A stretch of 64,000 bases of DNA from CAVSQX01 sp963730225 (lineage in GTDB: Bacteria > Planctomycetota > Phycisphaerae > Tepidisphaerales > Tepidisphaeraceae), in assembly GCA_963730225.1 (NCBI GenBank), contig CAVSQX010000004.1:248001-312000 (forward strand). The letters run 5' to 3'. Positions within the stretch are counted from its first letter, which is position 1, and each line of letters opens with the position of its first letter. Made by a program: the position numbers and the translations under genes. Of the stretch, positions 35,320-44,011 are shown piece by piece. The notes below the pieces were generated by a model, which worked only from the letters and a program-made list of their open reading frames with translations, was not told where the DNA came from and ran no database searches.

Positions 35320-36052
35320 AGGCGCTGTTGTCGGCCGACAAATATCCCGTACCGGCGGCGGCCGTCTGTGGGGCATACGTGACGATTCCCGCCTGAATCG
35401 TTCCGCATCGGGAATACCGATCTATAACCGAATCGGCATGGCCATCACAATAACAGACATTGGTTTTGCCGCGATGGCGATATCCCTGTGTGCCGGCGAG
35501 TCGCTCGATGGGGTTAGGGAGATTGTCGCCCGTGGTCAGCGGAATTTCCTGTAACGGGGCGCGCATGTATTTGTCGGCGCCGGCGGAATATTGCCCGTCG
35601 CCGAAAAGCGCGGTTTCGCTGGAGCGGCGGATTTGGCTGAACTTGGCCGGGGCGACGTTCGCTTCGTCGACGCCATGACCGATGAAGCTGGTGTTGTAAT
35701 TGTAACCGGTGAAGGGATCGGTAACCGTGCCGGATTTGCCGTCGTAGCTGGGGCACTGCTGAATCATCAGATTGGTTTGCCCCTGCCACAGAATTCCCGG
35801 CTGAATTCCCGAGGAAGTCACCAGAAAATCCCATTCATTCTGGCTGCTCTCGTAGGCGATCGGGCACGACCCGCTGAACGCCGTCGCATAGCGCTGCGCG
35901 GCCAAGCCAAGCTGGCGCAGGTTGCTCAAACACTGCACCGTCTTGGCCTGTTCGCGCACGGCGACCAGCGCCGGCAGCAGCAGGGCGATCAACAAAGCGA
36001 TGATGCCAATCACCACCAACAATTCGACGAGGGTAAAAGCGGTGCGCTTCAC
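35306..36052 (-). CDS. Prepilin-like protein with N-terminal methylation signal
   Basis: A 248-residue protein with the type IV pilin/type II pseudopilin leader, AFTLVELLVVIGIIALLIAL, followed by LLPALVAVREQAKTVQCLSN as in planctomycete pseudopilin-like proteins. The C-terminal side has KTNVCYCDGHADSV, the H-x-DG-type motif of this group. It should be processed by a prepilin peptidase and sit in the envelope. The GTG start (36052) overlaps the PEP-CTERM stop as GTGA. It belongs to the riboswitch-led operon. Confidence 0.87.
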   Translation of the reverse strand: MKRTAFTLVELLVVIGIIALLIALLLPALVAVREQAKTVQCLSNLRQLGLAAQRYATAFSGSCPIAYESSQNEWDFLVTSSGIQPGILWQGQTNLMIQQCPSYDGKSGTVTDPFTGYNYNTSFIGHGVDEANVAPAKFSQIRRSSETALFGDGQYSAGADKYMRAPLQEIPLTTGDNLPNPIERLAGTQGYRHRGKTNVCYCDGHADSVIDRYSRCGTIQAGIVTYAPQTAAAGTGYLSADNSAYDGR

Positions 36053-36901
36053 GCTGTTTTCCGGGATCGCTTCAGTAGAAATGCCGCGCCGCCCAGCAAC
36101 ATCAGCCCGACCGGTTCGGGCACCGGCACACCGACGACCGCGTTGACGAACATCGTTTCGTCGGAACTGGTCTGGAATGCGACGTAATTCACCTCAGCCA
36201 GCCCGGTCCCCGAAAGATTCAGCCACGTTCCACCGGCCGAGCCGTTCAGCACGGCGATCGTTCCGGAAAAGCTCTCTCCGTCGAAGCTGTCGAGCGTGCC
36301 GGTGAACGGCTGGCCGAAATTTGCAACTTCGCTGCCCGGCGTGTTCGTGTAAGGGCCGCTGACATCGGTGTAGTAATTCGTCGGGATGTCGAACTGCTGA
36401 TCGCCCAGCGAAACCCATTGCACGCCGTTGGCGCTGACCAGCACCGTTGCCGACCGTGGGTTCGTGTAAGTGGCGGCCGGATTGCTGTTGTCGCCGCCGC
36501 CGGTTGTGTCATCCAAACCGACCGCGGTATGCACGCCCAACGTGAACCCCGCCGTGGAAATCGGTTCGGACATGTGCAGTTCGAGATATCCGCCCGTTCC
36601 ACCCAAAGCGACGAGATACGCCGGGTTGTACTGCGCAGTTGAATGGCGTGACGACGCTGTCGTCGGCGAAGATTCCCAGTGAATCATTTTCCGCCAGACC
36701 GATCGTCGGGCTCGGCAATCCGATGGCCGGTCCGCTGGTCCAACTGCTGCCAGGGCCGGCGTAGCTGCCGCCCCAGTAGGTGGCTGGTATCGAGCTGCCG
36801 CCGTCGTATTGCACGGCGTCGTCGGCGGTCGAGATGGCGGCACGGCTGGAAGCTGCGCATACGGCGACAATCGCCAATGCGAGAACGTAGAGACGGAACA
36901 T
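36049..36901 (-). CDS. PEP-CTERM surface protein, frameshifted, first gene after a cobalamin riboswitch
   Basis: Two frames make one protein of about 283 residues. The first starts at 36901 (AGGAG ahead) with a signal peptide (LYVLALAIVAVCAASSRAAI) and runs ADDAVQYDGGSSIPATYWGG to FADDSVVTPFN. The second continues AQYNPAYLVALGGTGGYLEL to VNAVVGVPVPEPVGLMLLGG, with a closing KRSRK. The switch lies at about 36636-36640. The end is a clear PEP-CTERM signal for exosortase sorting. The body is beta-rich without known motif (SATVLVSANGVQWVSLGDQQ). Being behind a B12 riboswitch, it is a candidate surface protein for corrinoid capture or for a process replaced by B12. This is inference from position. 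Confidence 0.7.
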
Positions 36902-37055
36902 GAGAAGCTCCTGCTCCGATTCGCGCGGAGCGGCTGAGGGTCAAAAAGTCCGTCGACGAAATGGAGCGGGCGACGACCGAATGAAGCGCGCCGGATCGAT
37001 CAGGCGGCAATTCGGCCTTCGGCACGTCCCAGAATCGCGAGGACGAATCCGATCG

Positions 37056-37078
37056 GCCCGATGCACATCGCATCGGGC
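37056..37078 (-). other. Hairpin after the riboswitch (possible expression platform)
   Basis: GCCCGATG and CATCGGGC form an 8-bp stem with a 7-base loop, 10 bases after the B12 box on the minus strand. It may act in transcription or translation control of the operon. No T-run is present. Confidence 0.5.
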
Positions 37079-37084
37079 TCATAA

Positions 37085-37252
37085 CCCACAGGCCGGTCTT
37101 CTGGCTCGGGACGTTCCTTTCGATCGCCTTCCCACCGAACTTTTCGGCAGTGGCACCAATGATCGCGGAAACAAAAAATGTCCCTCACAGCGGCGCGTCC
37201 GCGTCGGATTCTCACCGACTTCCCGTCGCCCGTGGAGTATCTGGGCACAGTA
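37085..37252 (-). promoter_or_regulatory. Cobalamin riboswitch
   Basis: On the minus strand the conserved core reads GGGAAGTCGGTGAGAATCCG, then ACGCGGACGCGCCGCTGTGA. GTGCCACTGCC and GGTGGGAAGGCGATC follow. The B12 box AGCCAGAAGACCGGCCTG lies at 37106-37089. All are landmark elements of the RF00174 cobalamin class in the right order. It starts about 20 bases after the bioD end. It is in the same orientation as the PEP-CTERM, prepilin-like and LMF genes, whose first start is at 36901. Cobalamin binding would normally turn these genes off. Confidence 0.93.
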
Positions 37253-37270
37253 GCACGAGAAATGACAAGT

Positions 37271-37995
37271 TCAAGATGTCCCGGCAAGTTTTTCCCAATC
37301 CACCGGTTCGATCGCCGCGACAACGCCGGCCGGCAGCGCCGGTGGAGTGAATCGCCCATCAGGCGTGATGCACAGAACCGGCTTCTTGCCCCACTTTTCG
37401 ATCGCGCAGGATTGGTTTCCTCCGCAGCGCCAGGAGTTTCAGCGGGATAACGATTTATCACGACCCCGGCGACCGAAACGCCCGAGCTCTCCAAGGCAGC
37501 GATCGTCAACAGCGTGTGATTGATTGTGCCCAAGCCCGGCCGGGCGATGACTACGGCCGGCAATTTCAGCCACTGCGCGACATCCAGAATTGTGTGCGAA
37601 TCATCCATCGGCGTCATCACCCCGCCGACGCCTTCGATGATGATGACATCGCTGCCGGCGCAGATCATCCTGAGCGACCGCTGAATCGCCGCCCAATCCA
37701 ACGGCTGATCGGCTCGCTGCGCAGCCACCGCCGGCGCAAGCGGCTCGGCATAGCGCTGCGGACAAATGATGTCCAGCGGAAACGGCGTATCGGCGCAGTG
37801 CGCCAGATATTCCGCGTCTTCACTGACCAATCCCTCGCGCCGGTGCGGGCAACCGGTTGCGGCGATCTTGCATACACCGACGCGAAATCTTCGTCGCAAA
37901 AACCAGTTTGCGATCGCCGCGGCAATCACCGTCTTGCCCACGCCCGTGTCGGTGCCGGTGACGAAAAACCCGGGAATCTCAATTGGCTTGAGCAT
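37271..37995 (-). CDS. bioD: Dethiobiotin synthetase, frameshifted near its C-terminus
   Basis: BioD closes the ureido ring of dethiobiotin from DAPA, CO2 and ATP. The P-loop is visible in GFFVTGTDTGVGKTVIAAAI; KIAATGCPHRREGLVSEDAE, VIIIEGVGGVMTPMDDSHT and LKLPAVVIARPGLGTINHTL match the family. After INRYPAETPGAAEETNP the frame turns to a basic, unlike run. The adjacent frame gives AIEKWGKKPVLCITPDG and a stop at 37271-37273, a normal length of about 241. One base is missing near 37402-37410. The active-site region is intact, so partial function is possible. The gene overlaps the upstream glycosyltransferase gene by 17 bases. Confidence 0.85.
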
Positions 37996-39553
37996 GTGAA
38001 TCTCCGGTTTTCGCAGCGGCGAACTGCCAGACGGTGCAGAAATTCGGATAGTCGACCTGGTTGATGAACGGCCAAGGCGGAACAAACGCCGGCCCGGCGT
38101 TTTCCGTGCTGATCACAAAGATCTGGTCGCTTTGGTCCATGAGTTTTCGCACCGAGACATCGGCGGGACGATCCAGAAGCACGATCGACGCGCCGGGAGA
38201 ATGTGCATATCGGCCCAGCGTCAGATAAAACCAACCCGCTTGCCATCGGAGATCGCCCGCTGCCTGGCAAATCAGCAACGTTTGGCGAGTTAGATCCTTT
38301 GAAATATCGGCCGCCATCGCGCGGGGATCTGCGCCTGGCGTCACGTAAGCCTGCGGCGTTGCCAACGCACAACCGGCCGCAATGAAGGTCAGCGCCAGCG
38401 CGCCAATCCACCGTTCGCGCCGCGAGGCAGTCGGAAACAGCGCGGGAAGAATCGCAAAGACTCCCAGCGCGGCGGCAAACGAATAACGCACATAGCCCAG
38501 CTGATCGGTCTGTCGCGCAAAATCCATCACGGCCAGCAGCCCAACGGTTCCGGCCATCAACATGCCCCAGAGAAGCAGTTCGCCGCGACGATGTATCAGT
38601 ACGAAGGGCAATATGTACAGCAGTGCTCCCGTGTAGAGAATCGGGCTGCTCGATGGCGGATCGAGCAGCAAACGCAGCGGCAATTCAGCGACGCGGCCGA
38701 TGGTATGAACGACGTGATCGGGACCGGCGTTTCGAAGGAACAGCGTGGACGGATCGTCGGTGGCGAAGCTGTTGCGCTGCTGCCACATTCGAGGCCCCCA
38801 AGCCAAACCGAATACGATCGCTGCCGCTGCGAATGCGGCGATGGCGCCGTTGCGGGCGCGGCCGCGCAGCCGAACCATTGCATACGCGGCGATGCCCAGC
38901 AGTGGGCCGACACAGAAATAATGCACGAGCATCGCCGAAGTGGATGCCGCCGTGAGACCGATCCATCGCCGCCAATTCGGTCCCTCCAATTTTTCGATCC
39001 GCACGACCGCATCGGCCGCGAGTGCGACGCAGAGAATCATCGCCATGTAATTTCGAGTCGAGCGCGCGTAAAACACCTGCGGCTCGGCCAGGGCCATCAG
39101 CACGCAAGCCCAAATCGCATTGCGCCGGCCATTGAGCAGACGCACCACATCGAAAAAAACGACCATCGCCGCCAACGAGGTGATCGCGGAATACATCCGG
39201 CCTTGCGCGTCGCCGGAGCCGAAGACATCCAACCACCACCGCAACGTCAGGTAATACAGCGGCGGATGCGTGCATCCCTGCATGTGCGTCCAGACGCTCC
39301 AACTCGACGCTGCCGGATCGATCGCCGTCAGATCGTGCAGCTTCAGGGGAACGTCAAACGGCAGCGACAAATGGGCGGTGGCGTGCCCGGCGGCCAACTC
39401 CTGCGTCCACATTTCGTCCAGCGAAACCCCGACCGATCCGATCAGCGGCAATCGCAACGCAGCGGCCAACAGCAGCAGCGGCAACAGAATGCGAAGATTC
39501 GAGCGGCCCAGCAGCGGACTGACATCCGAGGCGCTGGCGAGTGCGGGTGTCAT
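37979..39553 (-). CDS. GT39-like membrane glycosyltransferase
   Basis: A 524-residue multi-pass protein like the GT39/ArnT group, which use lipid-linked sugars. First membrane segment LRILLPLLLLAAALRLPLIG, then SLDEMWTQELAAGH, where the Asp-Glu pair corresponds to the catalytic motif in the first periplasmic loop. HPPLYYLTLRWWLDVFG follows, as in GT39-like proteins. About eleven helices are seen. It starts 1 base after the bioA stop and overlaps bioD at its end, so it lies within the biotin operon. The substrate is unknown, and the biotin link is unexplained. Confidence 0.75.
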   Translation of the reverse strand: MTPALASASDVSPLLGRSNLRILLPLLLLAAALRLPLIGSVGVSLDEMWTQELAAGHATAHLSLPFDVPLKLHDLTAIDPAASSWSVWTHMQGCTHPPLYYLTLRWWLDVFGSGDAQGRMYSAITSLAAMVVFFDVVRLLNGRRNAIWACVLMALAEPQVFYARSTRNYMAMILCVALAADAVVRIEKLEGPNWRRWIGLTAASTSAMLVHYFCVGPLLGIAAYAMVRLRGRARNGAIAAFAAAAIVFGLAWGPRMWQQRNSFATDDPSTLFLRNAGPDHVVHTIGRVAELPLRLLLDPPSSSPILYTGALLYILPFVLIHRRGELLLWGMLMAGTVGLLAVMDFARQTDQLGYVRYSFAAALGVFAILPALFPTASRRERWIGALALTFIAAGCALATPQAYVTPGADPRAMAADISKDLTRQTLLICQAAGDLRWQAGWFYLTLGRYAHSPGASIVLLDRPADVSVRKLMDQSDQIFVISTENAGPAFVPPWPFINQVDYPNFCTVWQFAAAKTGDSHAQAN

Positions 39554-39554
39554 T

Positions 39555-40856
39555 CTAAAGTGCGCCCACTTCGGCGGTGATCGCTTCGACAATTTCGGCC
39601 AAATGCTCGACGCCCATCGCCAGCGGCGGCATCACGACAATGACATCGCCCAGCGGCCGCAGAATGACGCCGCGGCGGCGAATCTTCATGCACAATTCCG
39701 CCCCGATTCGCCGGGAAGTGTTTTTATCCGCAGCCAGCTCGATGCCGATCATCGTTCCCTTCTGACGAATCTCTTTCACCCGCGGCAGTCGGGCAAGTGG
39801 TGTAAGTTTTTCTTCCAGCCACGCCGAGTTCTTCCGCACGCGGGCAATGAGATTGTCTTTTTCAAACAATTCGAGCGAAGCCAACGCCGCCGTACATGCA
39901 AGCGGATTACCGGTGTAGGTATGACCGTGATAAAAGGTTTTCCCTTCCGATGGCTCGCCCAGAAACGCATCGAAAATTTTCTGCGTGGCGAAAGTCGCCG
40001 CCAGCGGAAGATATCCGCCGCTGATTCCTTTGGCGACGCACATCAAATCCGGCTGCACCGATTCGTGCTCACAGGCGAACATTTTTCCGGTGCGACCGAA
40101 GCCGACGGCCACCTCGTCGGCGATGAGGAGTACGTTATAACGCTTGCACAACTGAGCGACCGATGAAAGAAATCCCTCCGGCTGAACGATCATACCCGCC
40201 GCTCCCTGCACGATCGGCTCGATGCAGACGGCGGCGATTCGCGGAGAATTTTCGTCCAGAATTCTCTCCAGCGCCGCCAAACATTGACTTGCGACCGACC
40301 GCGGATGCGGCGTCGGGGCGAAATGGGTTTTGAATAGCATCGGAAAAAACGGCTTGTGGAAAGCGGGCGTGCGGCCAACGGACATCGCCCCGAATGTGTC
40401 GCCGTGATACGCCTGTGCGAAGCCCACGAACTCGCATTTTTCCGGCTTGCCCGTGTTGAACCAATACTGCGCGGCCATTTTGAATGCGATTTCCGTCGCC
40501 GTCGCGCCACTGTCGCTATAAAAAATCTTTTTCAGATTCGGCGGGACGATTCGCATCAATCGATCGGCCAGCAGAATCGCCGGCTCGCTGGCCAGGCCGA
40601 GCATCGTGGTGTGGGCGACTTTGTCGAGCTGAGCGCGAATCGCCGCATCGATTTCCGGCACACGATGGCCGTGCACGTTGCACCAGAGACTGCTGACGCC
40701 GTCGAGATAGCGATTGCCGTCGCTGTCGATCAGATGCATTCCTTCGGCGGCGACGATCACCAGCGGATCGGAATCCATCCACAACTGCATGGGCGTGAAC
40801 GGGTGCCAGATGAACTGCCGATCGAGGGCGCGAAGCTGGGCGGTGTTGGTCGCCAT
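39555..40856 (-). CDS. bioA: Adenosylmethionine-8-amino-7-oxononanoate aminotransferase
   Basis: BioA transfers an amino group from SAM to KAPA to make DAPA, using PLP. 433 residues, with the start MATNTAQLRALDRQFIWHP at 40856. It carries FTPMQLWMDSDPLVIVAAEG and the SSLWCNVHGHRVPEIDAAI stretch with the Trp typical of BioA. YSDSGATATEIAFKMAAQYW, AYHGDTFGAMSVG and LLIADEVAVGFGRTGKMFA (PLP Asp) follow. The PLP Lys lies in LMCVAKGISGGYLPLAAT. BioD lies two genes on, which confirms the assignment over other class III aminotransferases. Confidence 0.94.
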   Translation of the reverse strand: MATNTAQLRALDRQFIWHPFTPMQLWMDSDPLVIVAAEGMHLIDSDGNRYLDGVSSLWCNVHGHRVPEIDAAIRAQLDKVAHTTMLGLASEPAILLADRLMRIVPPNLKKIFYSDSGATATEIAFKMAAQYWFNTGKPEKCEFVGFAQAYHGDTFGAMSVGRTPAFHKPFFPMLFKTHFAPTPHPRSVASQCLAALERILDENSPRIAAVCIEPIVQGAAGMIVQPEGFLSSVAQLCKRYNVLLIADEVAVGFGRTGKMFACEHESVQPDLMCVAKGISGGYLPLAATFATQKIFDAFLGEPSEGKTFYHGHTYTGNPLACTAALASLELFEKDNLIARVRKNSAWLEEKLTPLARLPRVKEIRQKGTMIGIELAADKNTSRRIGAELCMKIRRRGVILRPLGDVIVVMPPLAMGVEHLAEIVEAITAEVGAL

Positions 40857-40864
40857 CCACCGGC

Positions 40865-41566
40865 CTACTTTTTTCTCGCCTTTTCGACGAGCAGCTTGAA
40901 CGGCGCCAAATGCTCGGCCTCGGCGGTGAGGCGTTCGGGATGCCACTGGACTGCGGCGAACAGCGGAAACGCCGGATCTTCAAATCCTTCGATGACGCCG
41001 TCGGGAGCGGTAGCGATGACGCGCAGCCCGCTGCCGAGCCGATCGACCGCCTGTTTGTGATACGTGTTCACCGAGATTTCGCGCTGGCCGATCGCCCGGC
41101 CAATCTGGCTGGCAAGATCGAGCTGAGCCGGATGCCGCCGCAGTTCCTCGCCGATTTTGCGATGTTCCAGATCGTCGCTCCGCGGCACCTCCGGCAGAAA
41201 CTGGTGCAGCGATCCGCCGCGGTGCACGTTCATGATCTGGCAACCCAGGCAAACGCCCAGCACCGGCATTCGCCGGCGTTCCACTTCGGCCAGCAGGGCC
41301 AGGTCAAACTTCTGGCGGTCGGAATCGATCGGCACGGCGTTGGGATTCCACGGCTGGCCGTAGGTGGCGGGGTCCAGATCGTTTCCACCCGTGAGAAGCA
41401 GGCCATCGAGCAAATCGACGTACTGCGGTATCAGCGAAAGATCGGTTTTGAACGGCAACAGCAGCGGCAACCCGCCGGCCAGATCGATCGCCCTGGCATA
41501 AGTAATCGGCGATTGATACTCCTGCTGCTCGTTGTCCACCGTTATGCCGATGATCGGACGCCGCAT
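40865..41566 (-). CDS. Class I glutamine amidotransferase-like, gamma-glutamyl-hydrolase (peptidase C26) type
   Basis: A 233-residue C26-type protein, related to PuuD, which cleaves gamma-glutamyl amide bonds. Signals are PIIGITVDNEQQEY, DGLLLTGGNDLDPATYG, the nucleophile loop MPVLGVCLGCQIMNVHRGG with its Cys, VNTYHKQAVDRLGSGLRV, and the His-Pro-Glu of AVQWHPERLT. The Cys-His-Glu triad is complete. It starts the operon, with bioA 8 bases on. Its substrate is not clear; a role in biotin synthesis is not known for this family. Start set at MRRPIIGITV. Confidence 0.86.
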   Translation of the reverse strand: MRRPIIGITVDNEQQEYQSPITYARAIDLAGGLPLLLPFKTDLSLIPQYVDLLDGLLLTGGNDLDPATYGQPWNPNAVPIDSDRQKFDLALLAEVERRRMPVLGVCLGCQIMNVHRGGSLHQFLPEVPRSDDLEHRKIGEELRRHPAQLDLASQIGRAIGQREISVNTYHKQAVDRLGSGLRVIATAPDGVIEGFEDPAFPLFAAVQWHPERLTAEAEHLAPFKLLVEKARKK

Positions 41567-41699
41567 TCCCGAATTGTAGCGGCGGCCGACCAAGGCGAAA
41601 GCACCGCCAAATTCCGCCAGCTAACGGTTCCTTAGCGCGGCGCTCATCGAAAACCCATTGTGGCCAAAACAATTGCCGCGACACATGGAAGGAGTCGGC

Positions 41700-42641
41700 A
41701 TGAAGCCATTTTTGCGCAAAGGATTTACGCTCGTCGAGTTGCTGGTGGTGATCGGGATCATCGCTTTGCTGATCGCCATTCTGATGCCCGCTCTGGGCAA
41801 AGCGCGATCGCAGGCCATGGAAGTGCAGTGTGAAAGCAATCTGCGGCAATTGGGGCTGGGCATTGGAATGTACGCCGATTCCAGCAAGGGCGCGTTGCCG
41901 CTGGACGGGCCCGATGGCAGCGACGCTTCGACCAACATCATCGGGCCGGGCGGCGGGGTCACCGGCATCGACGATCCCTCGCTTTGGTACAACGCTTTTC
42001 CTTACAAAACGCTGGGAAAATCGTACTACGATCTGATCGAAGAAGATTTAAGCGGCCAGGGAAAGCTGCCGGCGTTCGGAGATAACAGCATCTTCATCTG
42101 CCCGGCGGCAGTTTCGCCAAGCACTCTTTCCAGCAAGGATCTATTCGATACCAGCCGAAATTATTTCATGGTCAACTGCGTCGATCCGGCCGCCGGTACC
42201 GGTGCGACGACCCGAAAGATGCTGCTGAGCTACGTCTTTAATTCCCAGCTATTCACAACCGATGCCAACGGCGTGAAATACACAACTTGGCGTTTGTCAC
42301 AGCTTCGACCGGCATCGCTGGTGGTTGTGCTGGAAGAGAGATTGGTCAATTCGGGGGAATTCAGGGACCCGCAAGTTCAGGCGATGGCTCTGGAATATCC
42401 ATCGACGGTCGGCAAGAAAATCACCGCGGCCGGTTACACGAACAACATCGCCCAACCCAAAGGGGATTGGAAGCGGTTCACCACCCGGCACCGTCACGGC
42501 GGATTCATTCTCTTCGCCGATGGCCACGTCGGCTGGCTGCCCTGGACGCAAACGCAAGGCTCCAATCCGGGCAACGCCAACGCCAGCGTGAATCAACCGG
42601 CGCTGTGCATTTGGAATCCGCTGGGGCCGGTTACGTTCTAA
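41700..42641 (+). CDS. Prepilin-like protein with N-terminal methylation signal
   Basis: A 313-residue protein with MKPFLRKGFTLVELLVVIGI at the start, then IALLIAILMPALGKARSQAM and VQCESNLRQLGLGIGMYADS, as in planctomycete pseudopilin-like proteins. The end holds FTTRHRHGGFILFADGHVGW, the H-x9-DG motif. GGAAGGAG lies 8 bases upstream of the ATG at 41700. It would be cleaved by prepilin peptidase and assembled or held in the membrane. The gene is divergent from the biotin operon and followed by a PEP-CTERM gene, an arrangement also seen near 36 kb. Confidence 0.88.
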   Translation: MKPFLRKGFTLVELLVVIGIIALLIAILMPALGKARSQAMEVQCESNLRQLGLGIGMYADSSKGALPLDGPDGSDASTNIIGPGGGVTGIDDPSLWYNAFPYKTLGKSYYDLIEEDLSGQGKLPAFGDNSIFICPAAVSPSTLSSKDLFDTSRNYFMVNCVDPAAGTGATTRKMLLSYVFNSQLFTTDANGVKYTTWRLSQLRPASLVVVLEERLVNSGEFRDPQVQAMALEYPSTVGKKITAAGYTNNIAQPKGDWKRFTTRHRHGGFILFADGHVGWLPWTQTQGSNPGNANASVNQPALCIWNPLGPVTF

Positions 42642-42796
42642 GAGCCTCAAAATCACTTCACGGAACCTTAGCGCTACTTTAATTCTGCGCTCAACAAACT
42701 CTCATCGGTTGCGTTTAATCCAATCGCTATAAACCACTTTTGTGCTCTGTCGGTTCAGAGCCTGGGTCCGGGGCATCTGCAAGATTGGAGGAGGAG

Positions 42797-43999
42797 ATGA
42801 AGATGAAGCAAAAGAGAATTGCGATTCTGGGCACAGCGTTGTTGGGTGCGGGGGCCATTTCGGCGGTTGCTGCACCGATTACGCCGGGCGATCTGCTGAT
42901 CTATCGCGTCGGCGACGGCACGGGAAATCTGGTCAATACCGGCAACGCCGTCTTTCTCGATGAGTACACAACATCGGGAACACTGGTTCAATCCATTGAG
43001 ATGCCCACCGCAACGAGCGGAACGACCAACGCCCTTATCGCCAGCGGCACCGCCACCTCGGAAGGCTTGCTGACAATTTCCCCCAACGGCCAGTACCTGG
43101 CACTGACCGGCTATGATGTCAGCCCCGGAGGAAGTACATCCGTTGCTGGAACTGCCGGCACCACCGTTCCCCGCACAATCGGAATCGTGAACGTCGCCTC
43201 CGGTAGCGTCGATACGACGACCGCACTGAGCAACTACGCCAGCGGCAACAATCCCCGCAGTGCCGTAACCACCGACGGCGCCAACATCTGGGCGGACGGT
43301 GCGGCCGGCGGGGTTATCTACACAACCGACGGCAGCACGGGAACCAGCGACACCACCGTCAGCACCACCGTCGCCAACCTTCGCCAGATCAATATTTTTG
43401 GAAGCCAGTTGTACGTATCCACAAGTTCGGGAAGCGCGATTCGTATCGGCGCGGTCGGCAGCGGTGTTCCCAACACGACCGGCCAAACCACCACGAGCTT
43501 GCCGGGACTTCCGACCAGCGGCACCGCCTCAACTCCCATCGACAGCCCATACAGCTTTTTCCTGACGACTCTGAATCCATCGGACACATCGCCGGACACG
43601 CTTTACATCGCCGATGACACCGTGGTCCCTGCGGGCGGCACGACGGCGGGCGAGATTATCAAATACTCGCTGGTCAGCGGCAGTTGGAGCCTCACCGGCA
43701 CGATTGCGGCTCCGGCGATTCGTGGATTGACAGGAACCGTTCTTGGGACCACCGTCGATCTGTACGGAACCACCGGAGGCAGCACGGCCTCCGGCGGTGG
43801 ATCGCTTTACGGCGCGGTCGATTCCAGCGGCTACGACGGCGTCGCCAGCGGCAGCGCGACGGTTTTGGCCTCGGCCGCAACCGATGAAGCCTTCCGCGGA
43901 ATCGCCTACGTGCCGGCGGTTCCGGAACCGGTGGGAATGGGAATGATCGCTTTGGCCGGCATCGCGCTGGGCCGGCGATGGCGGAAACGGCCTGAGTAA
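42797..43999 (+). CDS. PEP-CTERM surface protein, beta-propeller-like
   Basis: A 400-residue exported protein: signal peptide (RIAILGTALLGAGAISAVAA), then a Thr/Ser/Gly-rich body with short repeated segments (GNAVFLDEYTTSGTLVQSIE; LTISPNGQYLALTGYDV; SPDTLYIADDTVVPAGGTTA) that suggest a propeller-like fold. It ends VPAVPEPVGMGMIALAGIAL and GRRWRKR, a complete PEP-CTERM signal. Function unknown. GGAGGAGG lies just before the start ATG. It ends 12 bases before the convergent typA. It is intact, unlike the other two PEP-CTERM genes here. Confidence 0.85.
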   Translation: MKMKQKRIAILGTALLGAGAISAVAAPITPGDLLIYRVGDGTGNLVNTGNAVFLDEYTTSGTLVQSIEMPTATSGTTNALIASGTATSEGLLTISPNGQYLALTGYDVSPGGSTSVAGTAGTTVPRTIGIVNVASGSVDTTTALSNYASGNNPRSAVTTDGANIWADGAAGGVIYTTDGSTGTSDTTVSTTVANLRQINIFGSQLYVSTSSGSAIRIGAVGSGVPNTTGQTTTSLPGLPTSGTASTPIDSPYSFFLTTLNPSDTSPDTLYIADDTVVPAGGTTAGEIIKYSLVSGSWSLTGTIAAPAIRGLTGTVLGTTVDLYGTTGGSTASGGGSLYGAVDSSGYDGVASGSATVLASAATDEAFRGIAYVPAVPEPVGMGMIALAGIALGRRWRKRPE

Positions 44000-44011
44000 A
44001 CCTGCTGCTGA

